From Thermoleophilia bacterium (GTDB lineage Bacteria; Actinomycetota; Thermoleophilia; BMS3ABIN01): a stretch of 41,807 bases of DNA. Each line of letters starts with the position of its first letter. The stretch's first letter is position 1. Under the pieces are notes generated by a model. That model was not told where the DNA came from. It searched no databases and worked only from the letters and a program-made list of their open reading frames with translations. Of this stretch, positions 24,454 through 33,425 are shown in pieces. A program made the position numbers and the translations under genes. The stretch is taken from assembly GCA_020053595.1 (NCBI GenBank), contig JAGVMV010000035.1, forward strand, positions 1-41,807, in the 5' to 3' direction.

Positions 24454-26406
24454 GTGGCAAAATTCTTAAGAAGCGCCGCCTTCCCCATATTAATCATCAT
24501 TCTGCTGGCTTTCTTCGTCCAGCAGATGATTGTCAGCCGGGACTCCGGCCAAAAAGACATGAACTTCCAGGATTTCGTCCAGAAGGTGAAAAACGACGAG
24601 ATCAAGTCCGTGGAGATCGAGCCCAAGGACCAGATGATGAACGTCGTGCTCAAGGACGGCGATAGCAAGACCAGCGTTGGCTATACCGAAGATTATCCGC
24701 TGACGCAGCTGCTCCTGGATAACGATGTCTCGTTTACCTCCAAGGGTACCGGTTCATCCATGTGGTCTTCCCTGCTGATCTCGGCGCTACCGATCCTGAT
24801 AATCGTTATCTTCTGGCTCTTCCTGATGAACCAGATGCAGGGCGGTGGCAACAAGGTGATGTCCTTCGGCAAGAGCCGCGCCAAGCGCATGAGTGTCGAC
24901 CAGCCCAAGATCACCTTCAAGGACGTGGCCGGTGTCGAGGAGGCGGTCGAGGAGCTGCAGGAGATCAAGGAGTTCCTGGAAAATCCAAAGAAGTTTCAGA
25001 ACCTGGGCGCCAAGATCCCCAAGGGCGTTCTGCTCTATGGCCCTCCGGGCACCGGCAAGACGCTGCTGGCCCGGGCGGTAGCCGGCGAGGCGGGCGTGCC
25101 CTTCTTCTCCATCAGTGGCTCCGACTTCGTGGAGATGTTCGTGGGCGTGGGGGCCTCCCGGGTGCGCGACCTGTTCGAGCAGGCGAAGCAGAACGCGCCC
25201 TGCATAATCTTTGTTGATGAGATCGACGCCGTCGGCCGCCATCGCGGTGCCGGCATGGGTGGCGGCCACGACGAGCGCGAGCAGACCCTGAACCAGCTGC
25301 TGGTCGAGATGGATGGTTTCGAGATGAAGGACAACGTCATCATGATCGCCGCCACCAATCGGCCCGACATCCTCGATCCGGCGCTGCTCAGGCCCGGGCG
25401 TTTCGACCGCCAGATCGTCGTCGACCGCCCGGATCGCATCGGCCGCGAAGCGATCATCAAGGTGCATACGCGCGGCAAGCCGTTATCCGCTGATATCAGT
25501 CCAGATGTGCTGGCGGCCCAGACTCCGGGATTCACCGGCGCCGACCTGGCGAACCTGGTCAACGAATCCGCGCTGCTGGCGGCAAGGCACGGCAAGAAAG
25601 AGATCGGCATGGAGGAGCTCGAAGAGGGAATCATGCGGGTTGTCGCCGGTCCGGAGAAGAAGAGTCGCATTCTCAGCGACAAGGAAAAACTGATTACCGC
25701 CTATCATGAGGTCGGACATGCCATCGTCGGCCAGGTTCTGCCACACGCTGATCCCATCCATAAGGTGTCGGTCATCAGCCGTGGCCAGGCTCTCGGCTAC
25801 ACGATATCGCTGCCCACGGAGGACCGTTTCCTGGTCTCAAAGTCGGAGCTCCTCGACCGGCTGGCCAGCACGCTCGGTGGCCGGGCCGCCGAAGAGATCC
25901 AGTTCGATGAAGTCACTTCCGGCGCCGCGAATGACCTGCAGCAGGCCACCGGTATCGCCAAGCAGATGATCATGCGTTATGGCATGAGCGAGAAGCTGGG
26001 CCCGCGCACCTTCGGCCACGACCACTCTCAGCCGTTCCTCGGCCGTGAGTTCGGCCAGGAGCCGGATTACAGCAACGAGATCGCCCAGGAGATCGACGAG
26101 GAAATGAAAAAGATAATCGAGGACGCTCATCAGCGGGCGCGCAACATCCTGCTCGAGCGCAAGGAACAGCTCGACCTGATCACCGATATCCTGGTCGAGA
26201 GGGAGACCCTGGAAAGGGAAGAGTTCGAAGCGCTGCTGGCCGGTACGCCTGCCGAGGATGTTTTCCGTGAAAAGGACGCGAAGCGGGAAGCTGAGAAGCG
26301 TGGCGAGCTAAAGCAGCGGACTGAAGAGGTCAAGAAAAAGGAAACCGCCGGCGAAGGGGTGGCCAAGCCCCAGGGCGAGCCACCGCTGGAAGCGCCATCC
26401 TACTAG
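24454..26406 (+). CDS. ftsH: ATP-dependent zinc metalloprotease FtsH
   Basis: Membrane-anchored AAA+ protease for quality control of membrane and regulatory proteins. The 650-residue product has an N-terminal helix (5-25), an extracytoplasmic domain, a second helix (about 104-125), then the AAA module. Walker A is GPPGTGKT (196-203), Walker [12 protein letters not shown], the pore loop FVGVG, and the second region of homology [21 protein letters not shown]. The zinc protease site is HEVGH (H418, E419, H422). A charged C-terminal tail follows. GTG 24454 is preceded by AAAGGA. Confidence 0.97.
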   Translation: MAKFLRSAAFPILIIILLAFFVQQMIVSRDSGQKDMNFQDFVQKVKNDEIKSVEIEPKDQMMNVVLKDGDSKTSVGYTEDYPLTQLLLDNDVSFTSKGTGSSMWSSLLISALPILIIVIFWLFLMNQMQGGGNKVMSFGKSRAKRMSVDQPKITFKDVAGVEEAVEELQEIKEFLENPKKFQNLGAKIPKGVLLYGPPGTGKTLLARAVAGEAGVPFFSISGSDFVEMFVGVGASRVRDLFEQAKQNAPCIIFVDEIDAVGRHRGAGMGGGHDEREQTLNQLLVEMDGFEMKDNVIMIAATNRPDILDPALLRPGRFDRQIVVDRPDRIGREAIIKVHTRGKPLSADISPDVLAAQTPGFTGADLANLVNESALLAARHGKKEIGMEELEEGIMRVVAGPEKKSRILSDKEKLITAYHEVGHAIVGQVLPHADPIHKVSVISRGQALGYTISLPTEDRFLVSKSELLDRLASTLGGRAAEEIQFDEVTSGAANDLQQATGIAKQMIMRYGMSEKLGPRTFGHDHSQPFLGREFGQEPDYSNEIAQEIDEEMKKIIEDAHQRARNILLERKEQLDLITDILVERETLEREEFEALLAGTPAEDVFREKDAKREAEKRGELKQRTEEVKKKETAGEGVAKPQGEPPLEAPSY

Positions 26407-26410
26407 GCGC

Positions 26411-26980
26411 ATGGACCTGGATAAAATCAACCAGGGCGTCAGGCTTATCCTCGAGGGGGTGGGCGAGGATGCAGGCCGTGAGGGCTTGATCGAGACGCCG
26501 GCCCGCGTGGCCTCAATGTACGAGGATGTATTCTCCGGGCTCGACATCGATCCCACTTCGGTTATCACCACCATGCCCGCGGACCGCCACCAGGAGATGG
26601 TCCTGCTCAAGGACATCTCCTTCTTCTCCATGTGTGAACATCACCTGCTGCCCTTCTTCGGCAAGGTGCATGTCGCCTACATCCCCAGCGAAGGCGGCCT
26701 TATCACGGGCCTCTCCAAGCTGGCGACCCTGGTGCAGGTAGTGGCGCGGCGTCCACAGCTGCAGGAACGCATGACCTCGACCATCGCCGACGCCATGGTG
26801 GACGCGCTGGATCCGCTGGGCGTGCTGGTGCTGGTACAGGCGGAGCACCTCTGCATGTCAATGCGGGGCATCCGGTCCACGGCGCAGACAGTTACTTCGG
26901 CGGTGCGCGGCGCCTTCCGCACCAACGCGGCCACCCGGGCCGAGGTGCTGGCGCTGATCAACGCGGGCAGCGGCTCGTAG
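26411..26980 (+). CDS. folE: GTP cyclohydrolase I (FolE1)
   Basis: First step of folate synthesis: GTP to 7,8-dihydroneopterin triphosphate and formate. The 189-residue protein has the zinc ligands C75, H78 (MCEHHLLPF) and C148 ([11 protein letters not shown]), plus [23 protein letters not shown]. It is the zinc-dependent type IA enzyme. It starts four bases after ftsH and opens the folate cluster folE-folP-folB-folK. Confidence 0.96.
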   Translation: MDLDKINQGVRLILEGVGEDAGREGLIETPARVASMYEDVFSGLDIDPTSVITTMPADRHQEMVLLKDISFFSMCEHHLLPFFGKVHVAYIPSEGGLITGLSKLATLVQVVARRPQLQERMTSTIADAMVDALDPLGVLVLVQAEHLCMSMRGIRSTAQTVTSAVRGAFRTNAATRAEVLALINAGSGS

Positions 26981-27007
26981 AGCCGACCGAATTCCCCGAA
27001 CAGGAAG

Positions 27008-27889
27008 TTGGGCAGGCTGGAGTCTGACGCAAAAAATTTTGTAACGCGATGCAATGGTCTGCCGTTTCCGCCGCCGGCTATCGGCGGACGCGACTGGGCC
27101 CTGATGGGCATTCTCAACGTCACCCCGGATTCCTTTCACGATGGTGGCCGTTATCTGACTGCCGATGTGGCTTTGGCACGCGCCCGGGAAATGGTTGACG
27201 CGGGAGCGTGCATCATCGATATCGGTGGCGAATCCACGCGCCCCGGCGCCGGTAAAGTGTCAGTGAATGAAGAGCTGGAGCGGGTGCTGCCGGTGATTGA
27301 AGCAGTCGTATCCGGGACAGACATCCCCATTTCCATCGATACCAGCAAAGCTGAGGTAGCCCGCGAAGCCCTTAAGGCCGGCGCAAGAATGGTCAACGAC
27401 ATAACCGCGCTCCGCGGCGACGATGAAATGGCCGCCGTCGTCGCGGCGGCCGGCTGTCCGGTCTGCCTCATGCACATGCAGGGAGAGCCCGGAAATATGC
27501 AGAAGAATCCGCGATATGATGATGTTGTCACTGAGATCACGGCGTTCTTCGAAGAGCGGGTAGAGTGGGCGGTAGCGCGTGGCGTTTTGCCTGAAAACAT
27601 CGTCCTCGATCCGGGCATCGGCTTTGGCAAGAAGCTGGAGCACAACCTGGCCATCCTCAGGCATTTCGAACGGTTTCTGCCCCTGGGGCTGCCGCTGATG
27701 ATCGGAGCCTCGCGCAAGAGTTTCATCGGCGCGATTATGGGGGATGACGGCATCGGCGAGCGGCTGCCAGGCACAATTGCCACAAATGTTATCGCATATC
27801 AAAATGGAGCAAGGATCTTCCGCGTGCACGATGTTGCTGAGAACTGCCAGGCGCTGAAAGTGGCGGCGGCCGTGAAAGCGGCAAAGTGA
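27008..27889 (+). CDS. folP: dihydropteroate synthase
   Basis: Joins p-aminobenzoate to dihydropterin pyrophosphate; the sulfonamide target. The 293-residue TIM-barrel has MGILNVTPDSFHDGGRY, DIGGESTRPGA, SIDTSKAEV, NDITAL, LMHMQGEPGNMQ and DPGIGFGKKLEHNL, with the late GASRKSFIG. TTG at 27008 is the only usable start upstream of the first conserved block, though its ribosome site (AGGA) is very close. It lies 27 bp after folE. Confidence 0.96.
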   Translation: MGRLESDAKNFVTRCNGLPFPPPAIGGRDWALMGILNVTPDSFHDGGRYLTADVALARAREMVDAGACIIDIGGESTRPGAGKVSVNEELERVLPVIEAVVSGTDIPISIDTSKAEVAREALKAGARMVNDITALRGDDEMAAVVAAAGCPVCLMHMQGEPGNMQKNPRYDDVVTEITAFFEERVEWAVARGVLPENIVLDPGIGFGKKLEHNLAILRHFERFLPLGLPLMIGASRKSFIGAIMGDDGIGERLPGTIATNVIAYQNGARIFRVHDVAENCQALKVAAAVKAAK

Positions 27890-27923
27890 TTCCCGGAAGA
27901 AAAAATAATTTTGAGGCGGCGTT

Positions 27924-28334
27924 TTGAACCAGCCCATCGAAATCACCATAGACGGCCTCGAGGTCTTTGCCCACCACGGGCTGTTGCCAGAGGAAAGGGA
28001 GATCGGCCAACTCTTCCGCTTCGACATCAGGATGTCCCTGACGGCTTGCCAGGCCTGCTCCAGTGACGACATCGCCGCGACGGTGGATTACGCCGCCGTT
28101 ACCGACCGGCTGGTCACGGTTGCCACATCTCAAACTTTTTCGCTGTTGGAAAAACTGGTCGCCTTTCTCGCGGACATGGTCCTTGAGGATTTTCCGGTAG
28201 TCGACAAGGTCTGGATCCGCGCCACCAAGCCCTCACCGCCGATGCCGCATTCGGTTGATGGTGTTTCCGTGGCGCTGGAGCGGAGCCGCGGCTACCGGGA
28301 CCCAGATATAGACCACAGTTGCGGGCGGGACTAA
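27924..28334 (+). CDS. folB: dihydroneopterin aldolase
   Basis: Cleaves 7,8-dihydroneopterin to the hydroxymethyl pterin and glycolaldehyde. The 136-residue product contains GLEVFAHHGLLPEEREIGQ (with the substrate-binding Glu), TVDYAAVTDRL, SLLEKLVAFLAD and the catalytic-lysine segment WIRATKPSPPMPHSVDGV. The start is TTG at 27924. Its TAA overlaps the folK ATG (TAATG). A short charged C-terminal extension follows the fold. Confidence 0.94.
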   Translation: MNQPIEITIDGLEVFAHHGLLPEEREIGQLFRFDIRMSLTACQACSSDDIAATVDYAAVTDRLVTVATSQTFSLLEKLVAFLADMVLEDFPVVDKVWIRATKPSPPMPHSVDGVSVALERSRGYRDPDIDHSCGRD

Positions 28335-28855
28335 TGGCCGAAGCCTGCCTCTCCCTCGGCTGCAACCTCGGCGACTGCCGCGCCAGCCTGGCCTCGGCGC
28401 TCAGGAAACTGGAAGCAGATGCCGGCGTCAGCGTTATCAGCGTCTCATCGGTCTACATCACCGAGCCGGTAGGCGGAGTCGAGCAGCCCTCATTTCTCAA
28501 CATGGCCGCAGCCTTGGAAACAGAACTTCGGCCGGCCGATCTCCTCGCCCTCTGCCGCGCCATTGAGCGCGAACTCGGAGGCCGCGACGGCCGCCGGCCC
28601 CTGGGCCCGCGGACCATCGACCTTGACATTCTTCTATACGAACAATTAGAAATAGCGGAGGGGGAGTTGATCATCCCGCACCCGCGTATGCTCGAGCGGG
28701 CGTTCGTGCTTGTTCCCCTGGCCGAGATCGCCGCTGACCTTGAGCTGCCGGAAGGAACCACTATCGGCGAAGCTCTCAGGGCCAGTAGTGACGATCACGG
28801 TGTGGAGATAGATGATACGGCGCCGCAACTGAACTGGAGGAGAAAGCCATCGTAG
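28334..28855 (+). CDS. folK: 2-amino-4-hydroxy-6-hydroxymethyldihydropteridine pyrophosphokinase
   Basis: Transfers pyrophosphate from ATP to hydroxymethyldihydropterin, feeding FolP. The 173-residue protein has SLGCNLGDCRASLASALRKL, SVYITEPVGGVEQPSFLNM, the ATP/Mg site LGPRTIDLDILLYE and IIPHPRMLERAFVLVPL. ATG 28334 is chosen over a TTG 15 bases upstream because it forms the TAATG overlap with folB and begins the conserved strand. Its TAG (28853-28855) overlaps the proposed nadA start. Confidence 0.96.
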   Translation: MAEACLSLGCNLGDCRASLASALRKLEADAGVSVISVSSVYITEPVGGVEQPSFLNMAAALETELRPADLLALCRAIERELGGRDGRRPLGPRTIDLDILLYEQLEIAEGELIIPHPRMLERAFVLVPLAEIAADLELPEGTTIGEALRASSDDHGVEIDDTAPQLNWRRKPS

Positions 28856-29763
28856 ACTATGGACCCCTGCAGGAGGAGCTACGAGAGCTCGCCCGCGAGA
28901 AGAACGCCATCGTCATCGCCCACAACTATCAAAGGGCCGAGGTGCAGGACGCCGCCGACTTCACCGGCGACTCGCTGGAACTTTCGCGCACGGCGGCAAA
29001 AACCGAGGCCGGTATCATCCTCTTCTGCGGCGTGCACTTCATGGCCGAAACGGCGCATATACTCTCGCCGCAAAAAAAGGTGCTGCTGGCGGATATCAAC
29101 GCCGGCTGCCCGATGGCGGACATGATCACTGCCGAACAGCTGCGTGAGCTCAAGGCAAAACACCCGCAAGCCCTCGTCGTCGCCTACGTGAACACCTCGG
29201 CGGCGGTGAAAGCCGAGACCGACATCTGTTGCACCAGCGCCAACGCCGCCACGGTGGTCTCGAATATCCCGGAAGGCCGGCAGATCATCTTCGTCCCCGA
29301 CCGCAACCTTGCCCTTTACGTGGAGAAAAAGACCGGGCGCCAGCTTATCAAGTGGCAAGGCTACTGCCCCACCCACGAATACATCACAGCCGACATCATC
29401 CGTAAAGCCAGGGAGGAACACCCCGACGCTCTGGTCATCGCCCACCCGGAATGCCTGCCCGAGGTCCAGGAGCTGGCCGATTCCCTTGAGAGCACATCGG
29501 GCATGATCCGTTATGCCAGGGAGTCCGATGCCCGGTCTTTCATTATCGCCACCGAGATAGGCCTGAATCATCGCCTGAAGAAGGAGAACCCGGATAAGGA
29601 GTTCATCTCACCGACAAAAAAGGCCATTTGTCCCAACATGAAGATGACCACCCTGCAGAAGGCGGTCGACACCCTGAAGCAGGAGCGTTACGAGATCCGC
29701 CTGGACGAGGACACCCGCACCCGCGCGCTGGCCGCCGTCGAAGCGATGGTCTCCTACACCTAG
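28849..29763 (+). CDS. nadA: quinolinate synthase, apparently with an ATC start codon
   Basis: Condenses iminoaspartate with dihydroxyacetone phosphate to quinolinate using a 4Fe-4S cluster. Cluster ligands are C87 (NAGCPMAD), C173 (GYCPTHEY) and C261 (ICPNMKMT). The conserved AIVIAHNYQ begins upstream of any ATG, GTG or TTG in this frame: the first ATG (28942) would delete it, and the frame is closed by TGA at 28813. GGAGGAG (28837-28843) lies six bases before ATC at 28849, so an AUC start is the best reading, giving 304 residues. A single-base sequence error is the alternative. The gene overlaps the folK stop. Confidence 0.9.
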   Translation: MVDYGPLQEELRELAREKNAIVIAHNYQRAEVQDAADFTGDSLELSRTAAKTEAGIILFCGVHFMAETAHILSPQKKVLLADINAGCPMADMITAEQLRELKAKHPQALVVAYVNTSAAVKAETDICCTSANAATVVSNIPEGRQIIFVPDRNLALYVEKKTGRQLIKWQGYCPTHEYITADIIRKAREEHPDALVIAHPECLPEVQELADSLESTSGMIRYARESDARSFIIATEIGLNHRLKKENPDKEFISPTKKAICPNMKMTTLQKAVDTLKQERYEIRLDEDTRTRALAAVEAMVSYT

Positions 29764-29769
29764 GCACAG

Positions 29770-29801
29770 GGGATAGCATCCCGACCCAATCGGGATATAA
29801 T
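29770..29801 (+). promoter_or_regulatory. nadB promoter with overlapping palindromes
   Basis: TATAAT at 29796-29801 is a consensus -10. Just before it, GGGAT-AGC-ATCCC (29770-29782) and ATCCCG-N7-CGGGAT (29778-29796) share the same central half-site. The second palindrome touches the -10. This looks like an operator, possibly for an NAD-biosynthesis repressor, but the protein is not identified. Confidence 0.5.
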
Positions 29802-29836
29802 CTCCACATGAACCCGCATCCTGATTCTCAAGCTTC

Positions 29837-31456
29837 ATGACGCGCCCCTACCTGCTGGCCGCTACTGACTCCGAGCCCGCTAAACGCTTCTATGACGTCA
29901 TCGTCATCGGCAGCGGCATCGCCGGGCTGACGGCCGCCGTTGGCGCGGCGCGCAAATGGAAGGTGGCGCTGATCAGTAAAAGTGTGCTGCGTGACACAAC
30001 CACCTTCCTGGCCCAGGGCGGCATCGCCGCGGCCCTCAGCGACCAGGACTCACCGCAGCTGCATTTCGAGGACACGATCCGCGCGGGCGCCGGTCTCTGC
30101 AAAGAGGAGGCGGTCAACATCCTGGTCAACGAAGGCCCGGCGCGGGTGCGCGAACTTACCGAGATCTGTCCCAAGTTCGACCGGGCTGGCGGCGACCTGG
30201 TGCTCGGCGCCGAGGGCGCCCATTCCGTGCCCCGCATTGCCCATGCCGGCGGTGACGCCACCGGCTCGGAGGTGGCCAGCGCCCTGGCTCAGGCGATGGA
30301 GTCCGGCAGCCGCGTTCAGGTGCTGGAGAATGAGTTTGTCGTCGACCTGCTCACCAACGGTGGCCGTTGCATCGGTGCTGTTTCCCTCAACCTTCAAACT
30401 GGTACCTTTACGCTCAACTTTGCCACAGCTACCGTACTTGCTACCGGCGGTTCCGGGCAGGTTTATTCGCTTACCACCAATCCCAGGGTCGCCACCGGCG
30501 ACGGTATGGCCATGGCCTATCGCGCCGGCGCCACCATCGGCGACATGGAATTCGTCCAGTTTCATCCCACCGGTCTTTATGCGGACCAGTCGCCTATCTT
30601 CCTGATCACCGAGGCCCTGCGCGGCGAGGGGGCTTATCTGCTCAACCACCTGGGAGAGCGTTTCATGATGGGTGTGCATCCCCAGGCCGAGCTCGGTCCT
30701 CGGGACATAGTGGTCAAGGAGATGGTGCGCCAGATGAACGAGGAAGGCCAGGAGTTCCTCTTCCTCGATGCCACGCACCTGGATTGCGCCATGCTGCGCG
30801 AGCGTTTCCCCACGGTCTACGAGACCTTGCGAGAGAAAGGTTACGACCTCTGCAATGACCGTATCCCGATTGCGCCGGTCTGTCATTACATGGCGGGTGG
30901 TGTCGTCACCGACATCTGGGGCCGCAGCACGCTGCCCGGACTTTATGCCAGCGGCGAGGTGGCCTGTACCGGCGTCCATGGCGCCAACCGCCTGGCCAGC
31001 AACTCTCTTCTCGAAGGCCTGGTCTTCAGCGACCGCATCGTGCGCGACCTGGACAAGTACATCGGCTCCATGGAAGAGGAGGTGCGCCGCCTGCAGATCG
31101 ACCTGCCGGGACCGGCGCGGCAGGGAAATAAACACGAGGAGGTCGCCGAGGGGCTCAAGTGCCTGCAGAAGACGATGACCACAAATGTTGGAACCGTGCG
31201 CAACGAGCAGGGTCTGATAACGGCCCTCAAGGAGCTGCACGCGCTTCATAACTCACTCAAATCGCCGGGAGCCGACCCCGACGAGTACGAGCTCTACAAC
31301 CTGTTGACTGTGGCTATCCATATCGTCAAGGCAGCACTCCTGCGGCAGGAGAGCCGGGGAGCACATCTGCGTGAGGATTTTCCGGAAACCGATGATGCCG
31401 GATGGAAGCACCACATCAATTTTCGGTTGCAGAACGAAGAGGGCAAAAAGGAATGA
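29837..31456 (+). CDS. nadB: L-aspartate oxidase
   Basis: FAD enzyme that oxidises L-aspartate to iminoaspartate for NadA. The 539-residue protein has the FAD motif DVIVIGSGIAGLTAAVGAA, SVLRDTTTFLAQGGIAAAL, the active-site EFVQFHPTGLY and ALRGEGAYL, and HYMAGGVVTDIWGRSTLPGL followed by GEVACTGVHGANRLASNSLL. The C-terminal helical domain is complete. It has its own promoter after nadA but no clear ribosome site. ATGA overlap with nadC. Confidence 0.96.
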   Translation: MTRPYLLAATDSEPAKRFYDVIVIGSGIAGLTAAVGAARKWKVALISKSVLRDTTTFLAQGGIAAALSDQDSPQLHFEDTIRAGAGLCKEEAVNILVNEGPARVRELTEICPKFDRAGGDLVLGAEGAHSVPRIAHAGGDATGSEVASALAQAMESGSRVQVLENEFVVDLLTNGGRCIGAVSLNLQTGTFTLNFATATVLATGGSGQVYSLTTNPRVATGDGMAMAYRAGATIGDMEFVQFHPTGLYADQSPIFLITEALRGEGAYLLNHLGERFMMGVHPQAELGPRDIVVKEMVRQMNEEGQEFLFLDATHLDCAMLRERFPTVYETLREKGYDLCNDRIPIAPVCHYMAGGVVTDIWGRSTLPGLYASGEVACTGVHGANRLASNSLLEGLVFSDRIVRDLDKYIGSMEEEVRRLQIDLPGPARQGNKHEEVAEGLKCLQKTMTTNVGTVRNEQGLITALKELHALHNSLKSPGADPDEYELYNLLTVAIHIVKAALLRQESRGAHLREDFPETDDAGWKHHINFRLQNEEGKKE

Positions 31457-32289
31457 AACAAATAGTCGCACTGGCCCTGCAGGAAGACCTGGGCTCAAAA
31501 GGGGATATTACTTCCCGCGCCATTTTCGGCCCTGAGGATCCGGGCGCGGCCCGGGTTATCTGCCGCGAAGCCTGCGTTGTATCAGGAATGCCCGCCGCCG
31601 CCGAGGTCTGCTTCCAGGTTGACCCGGAGCTTAAATTTTTACAGCTGGTTCAGGATGGCCAGCAGATACCAGCCGGGGTGGAGGTGGCCCGTCTCGATGG
31701 CCGGCTGGTCTCCATCCTCGCCGCCGAGAGGACACTGCTCAATTTTATTTCCAGACTGTCAGGCATTGCCACTCTGACCGCCGGTTATGTCGATGCCGTG
31801 CGGGACACCGGAGCCCGTATCGCCGCCACCCGCAAGACCAGCCCCGGACTCAGGCGACTGGAAAAACAGGCGGTTGTCGACGGCGGTGGCGAGCTGCACC
31901 GGATAGGGCTTTACGACGCAGTTCTGATCAAGGACAATCATCTGGCAGCGGCCGGGGGTGTTGGCGATGCCGTGGACGCTGTCAGGCAGGCGCTCGGTCC
32001 TGATATCGAAGTCGAGGTGGAAGTAGAAACGGCCGCGGAAATGGAAGAGGCCATAGTGGCGGGGGCGGACCGGGTTCTCTTGGATAACATGGAGCCCGAA
32101 GAAGTCGGCGGCTGCGTCCGGCTGGCCGCTGGCAGGTTGGTTATCGAGGCCTCTGGTGGCATCAATCTGGAAAATGTTCAAGCTTACGCCGCCGCCGGGG
32201 CCAACATCCTTTCGGTGGGCGCTCTCACGAGGTCGGCGCCGGGAATGGATTTTTCACTGGAGATTGTCGCAGGGGTCTCCGAAAAGTGA
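31453..32289 (+). CDS. nadC: nicotinate-nucleotide pyrophosphorylase (quinolinate phosphoribosyltransferase)
   Basis: Makes nicotinate mononucleotide from quinolinate and PRPP, completing the route begun by NadB and NadA. ATG 31453 overlaps the nadB stop (ATGA) and begins MKQIVALALQEDLGSKGDIT; a longer open frame is rejected. The 278-residue product has AERTLLNFISRLSGIAT, ATRKTSPGLR, the basic quinolinate site GGELHRIGLYDAVLIKDNH, VEVEVET and IEASGGINLENV. Confidence 0.96.
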   Translation: MKQIVALALQEDLGSKGDITSRAIFGPEDPGAARVICREACVVSGMPAAAEVCFQVDPELKFLQLVQDGQQIPAGVEVARLDGRLVSILAAERTLLNFISRLSGIATLTAGYVDAVRDTGARIAATRKTSPGLRRLEKQAVVDGGGELHRIGLYDAVLIKDNHLAAAGGVGDAVDAVRQALGPDIEVEVEVETAAEMEEAIVAGADRVLLDNMEPEEVGGCVRLAAGRLVIEASGGINLENVQAYAAAGANILSVGALTRSAPGMDFSLEIVAGVSEK

Positions 32290-32332
32290 ACCGTGGCCGG
32301 ACCCGGAAGCAGTTTTAAGGAAAAGGCGTTTA

Positions 32333-33322
32333 ATGAACGTTGAATCAAAAGTGCTGGCGGAGCTCTCCGAAGATTGTTATTCCTCAGGCCAGGTTATCAG
32401 CGAGAAGCTCAATATCACGCGCTCGGCGGTGTGGAAACACATCGTCAAGCTGCGCGAGCGCGGATATGTGATCGAAGCCATCCCGAGGCATGGTTACCGC
32501 CTGGCGGGCCGACCGGACAAACTGCTGCCGGCGGAGATCATACCCCTGCTCAAGACGAAGGTGGTCGGCAGCCAGATCATTCATCTGGATGAAACCGCGT
32601 CCACGGCCGACGAGGCCCGGCACCTGATCGACAAGGGCATTCCGGAAGGTGCGGTTGTCATCGCCGAGAACCAGACGGCCGGCCGGGGCCGCCTTGGACG
32701 CGCCTGGAAAACACCGCCCGGCCAGGCGATAGCGCTTTCCGTAGCGCTGTACCCGTCCCTGTCACCCACCCAGGTGCCTTTGCTAAGCCTGGCCACCGGT
32801 CTCGCTGTCAGGTGGGCGGTAGAATCGATAATCGGCTCAAACCCTGACCTGGTGCTCAAATGGCCCAATGACGTCTATCTGAACGGCAAAAAACTGGCCG
32901 GCGTACTGGTGGAAACGGCCGCCGAGCTTGACCAGGTAAAATGGGCGATCGACAGCATCGGGCTCAATGTAAATAATTCCTTCCAGGGAACGTCGCTGGC
33001 TGAAACAGCCACATCCCTCGCCACGGAACTGGGCAGGAAAGTCTCCCGGCGGGATCTGCTGGTAGCCCTGTTGCAGGAGCTCGACATTGTCTATGCGCGG
33101 GTGCAGGCGCCCGATGGGCTCACGGCTATCCGCCGGGATTTTGAGAAGTATGATCTGCTGCAGGGCCGCCAGGTTGCTGTGGCAACACCTGGAGGAAAGG
33201 TATGCGGCGTGGCCGCCGGTATCGACGGCGAAGGGCGTCTGCTCGTGCGCGGTCCTGGCAATAAAACGACCGCCCTGTTCAGCGGCGAAGCAACTCTCTC
33301 CGGCTCTGATAAAGTATTGTGA
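32333..33322 (+). CDS. birA: biotin-[carboxylase] ligase and biotin operon repressor
   Basis: Bifunctional: attaches biotin to carboxylase subunits and, as biotinyl-AMP complex, represses biotin genes. The start is ATG 32333 after AAGGAAAAGG; the much longer open frame overlapping nadC is rejected. The 329-residue protein has an N-terminal winged helix (LSEDCYSSGQVISEKLNITR, SAVWKHIVKLRERGYVI). The ligase core follows with GRGRLGR (117-123) and KWPNDVYLNGKKLAGVLVE, then a C-terminal SH3-like domain. Keeping the DNA-binding domain marks it as the repressor type. A matching operator lies directly downstream, before bioY. Confidence 0.95.
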   Translation: MNVESKVLAELSEDCYSSGQVISEKLNITRSAVWKHIVKLRERGYVIEAIPRHGYRLAGRPDKLLPAEIIPLLKTKVVGSQIIHLDETASTADEARHLIDKGIPEGAVVIAENQTAGRGRLGRAWKTPPGQAIALSVALYPSLSPTQVPLLSLATGLAVRWAVESIIGSNPDLVLKWPNDVYLNGKKLAGVLVETAAELDQVKWAIDSIGLNVNNSFQGTSLAETATSLATELGRKVSRRDLLVALLQELDIVYARVQAPDGLTAIRRDFEKYDLLQGRQVAVATPGGKVCGVAAGIDGEGRLLVRGPGNKTTALFSGEATLSGSDKVL

Positions 33323-33370
33323 ACATTAAAATAATTTCTGGTTGACAATAGGCTGCCGCTGAGATAAATT
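33316..33370 (+). promoter_or_regulatory. BirA operator overlapping the bioY promoter
   Basis: TTGTGAACA (33317-33325), 14 bases, then GGTTGACAA (33340-33348) forms a near-perfect dyad; the outer eight positions match at seven of eight. This is the TTGTAAACC-N14/15-GGTTTACAA architecture of BirA sites. The right half contains the -35 TTGACA (33342-33347), which is 17 bp from TAAATT (33365-33370). Bound BirA would therefore block RNA polymerase. The left half overlaps the birA stop codon. Confidence 0.8.
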
Positions 33371-33425
33371 ACATCAGCAGTTAATTATCCAGACCATTCA
33401 CAATACTGACCTCCGAGGAGCCTGC

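Noticed and set aside
24787-25682. Open frames of 215-226 codons opposite ftsH
   Set aside because: Antisense shadows of the AAA+ domain with histidine/leucine-rich, unrecognisable products.
30050-31249. 399-codon open frame on the minus strand opposite nadB
   Set aside because: It is fully antisense to a complete, motif-rich nadB gene and shows no family sequence; long shadow frames are common in GC-rich DNA.
32156-32332. Upstream extension of birA into nadC
   Set aside because: It overlaps the conserved end of nadC, and ATG 32333 has AAGGAAAAGG upstream and begins the winged helix.
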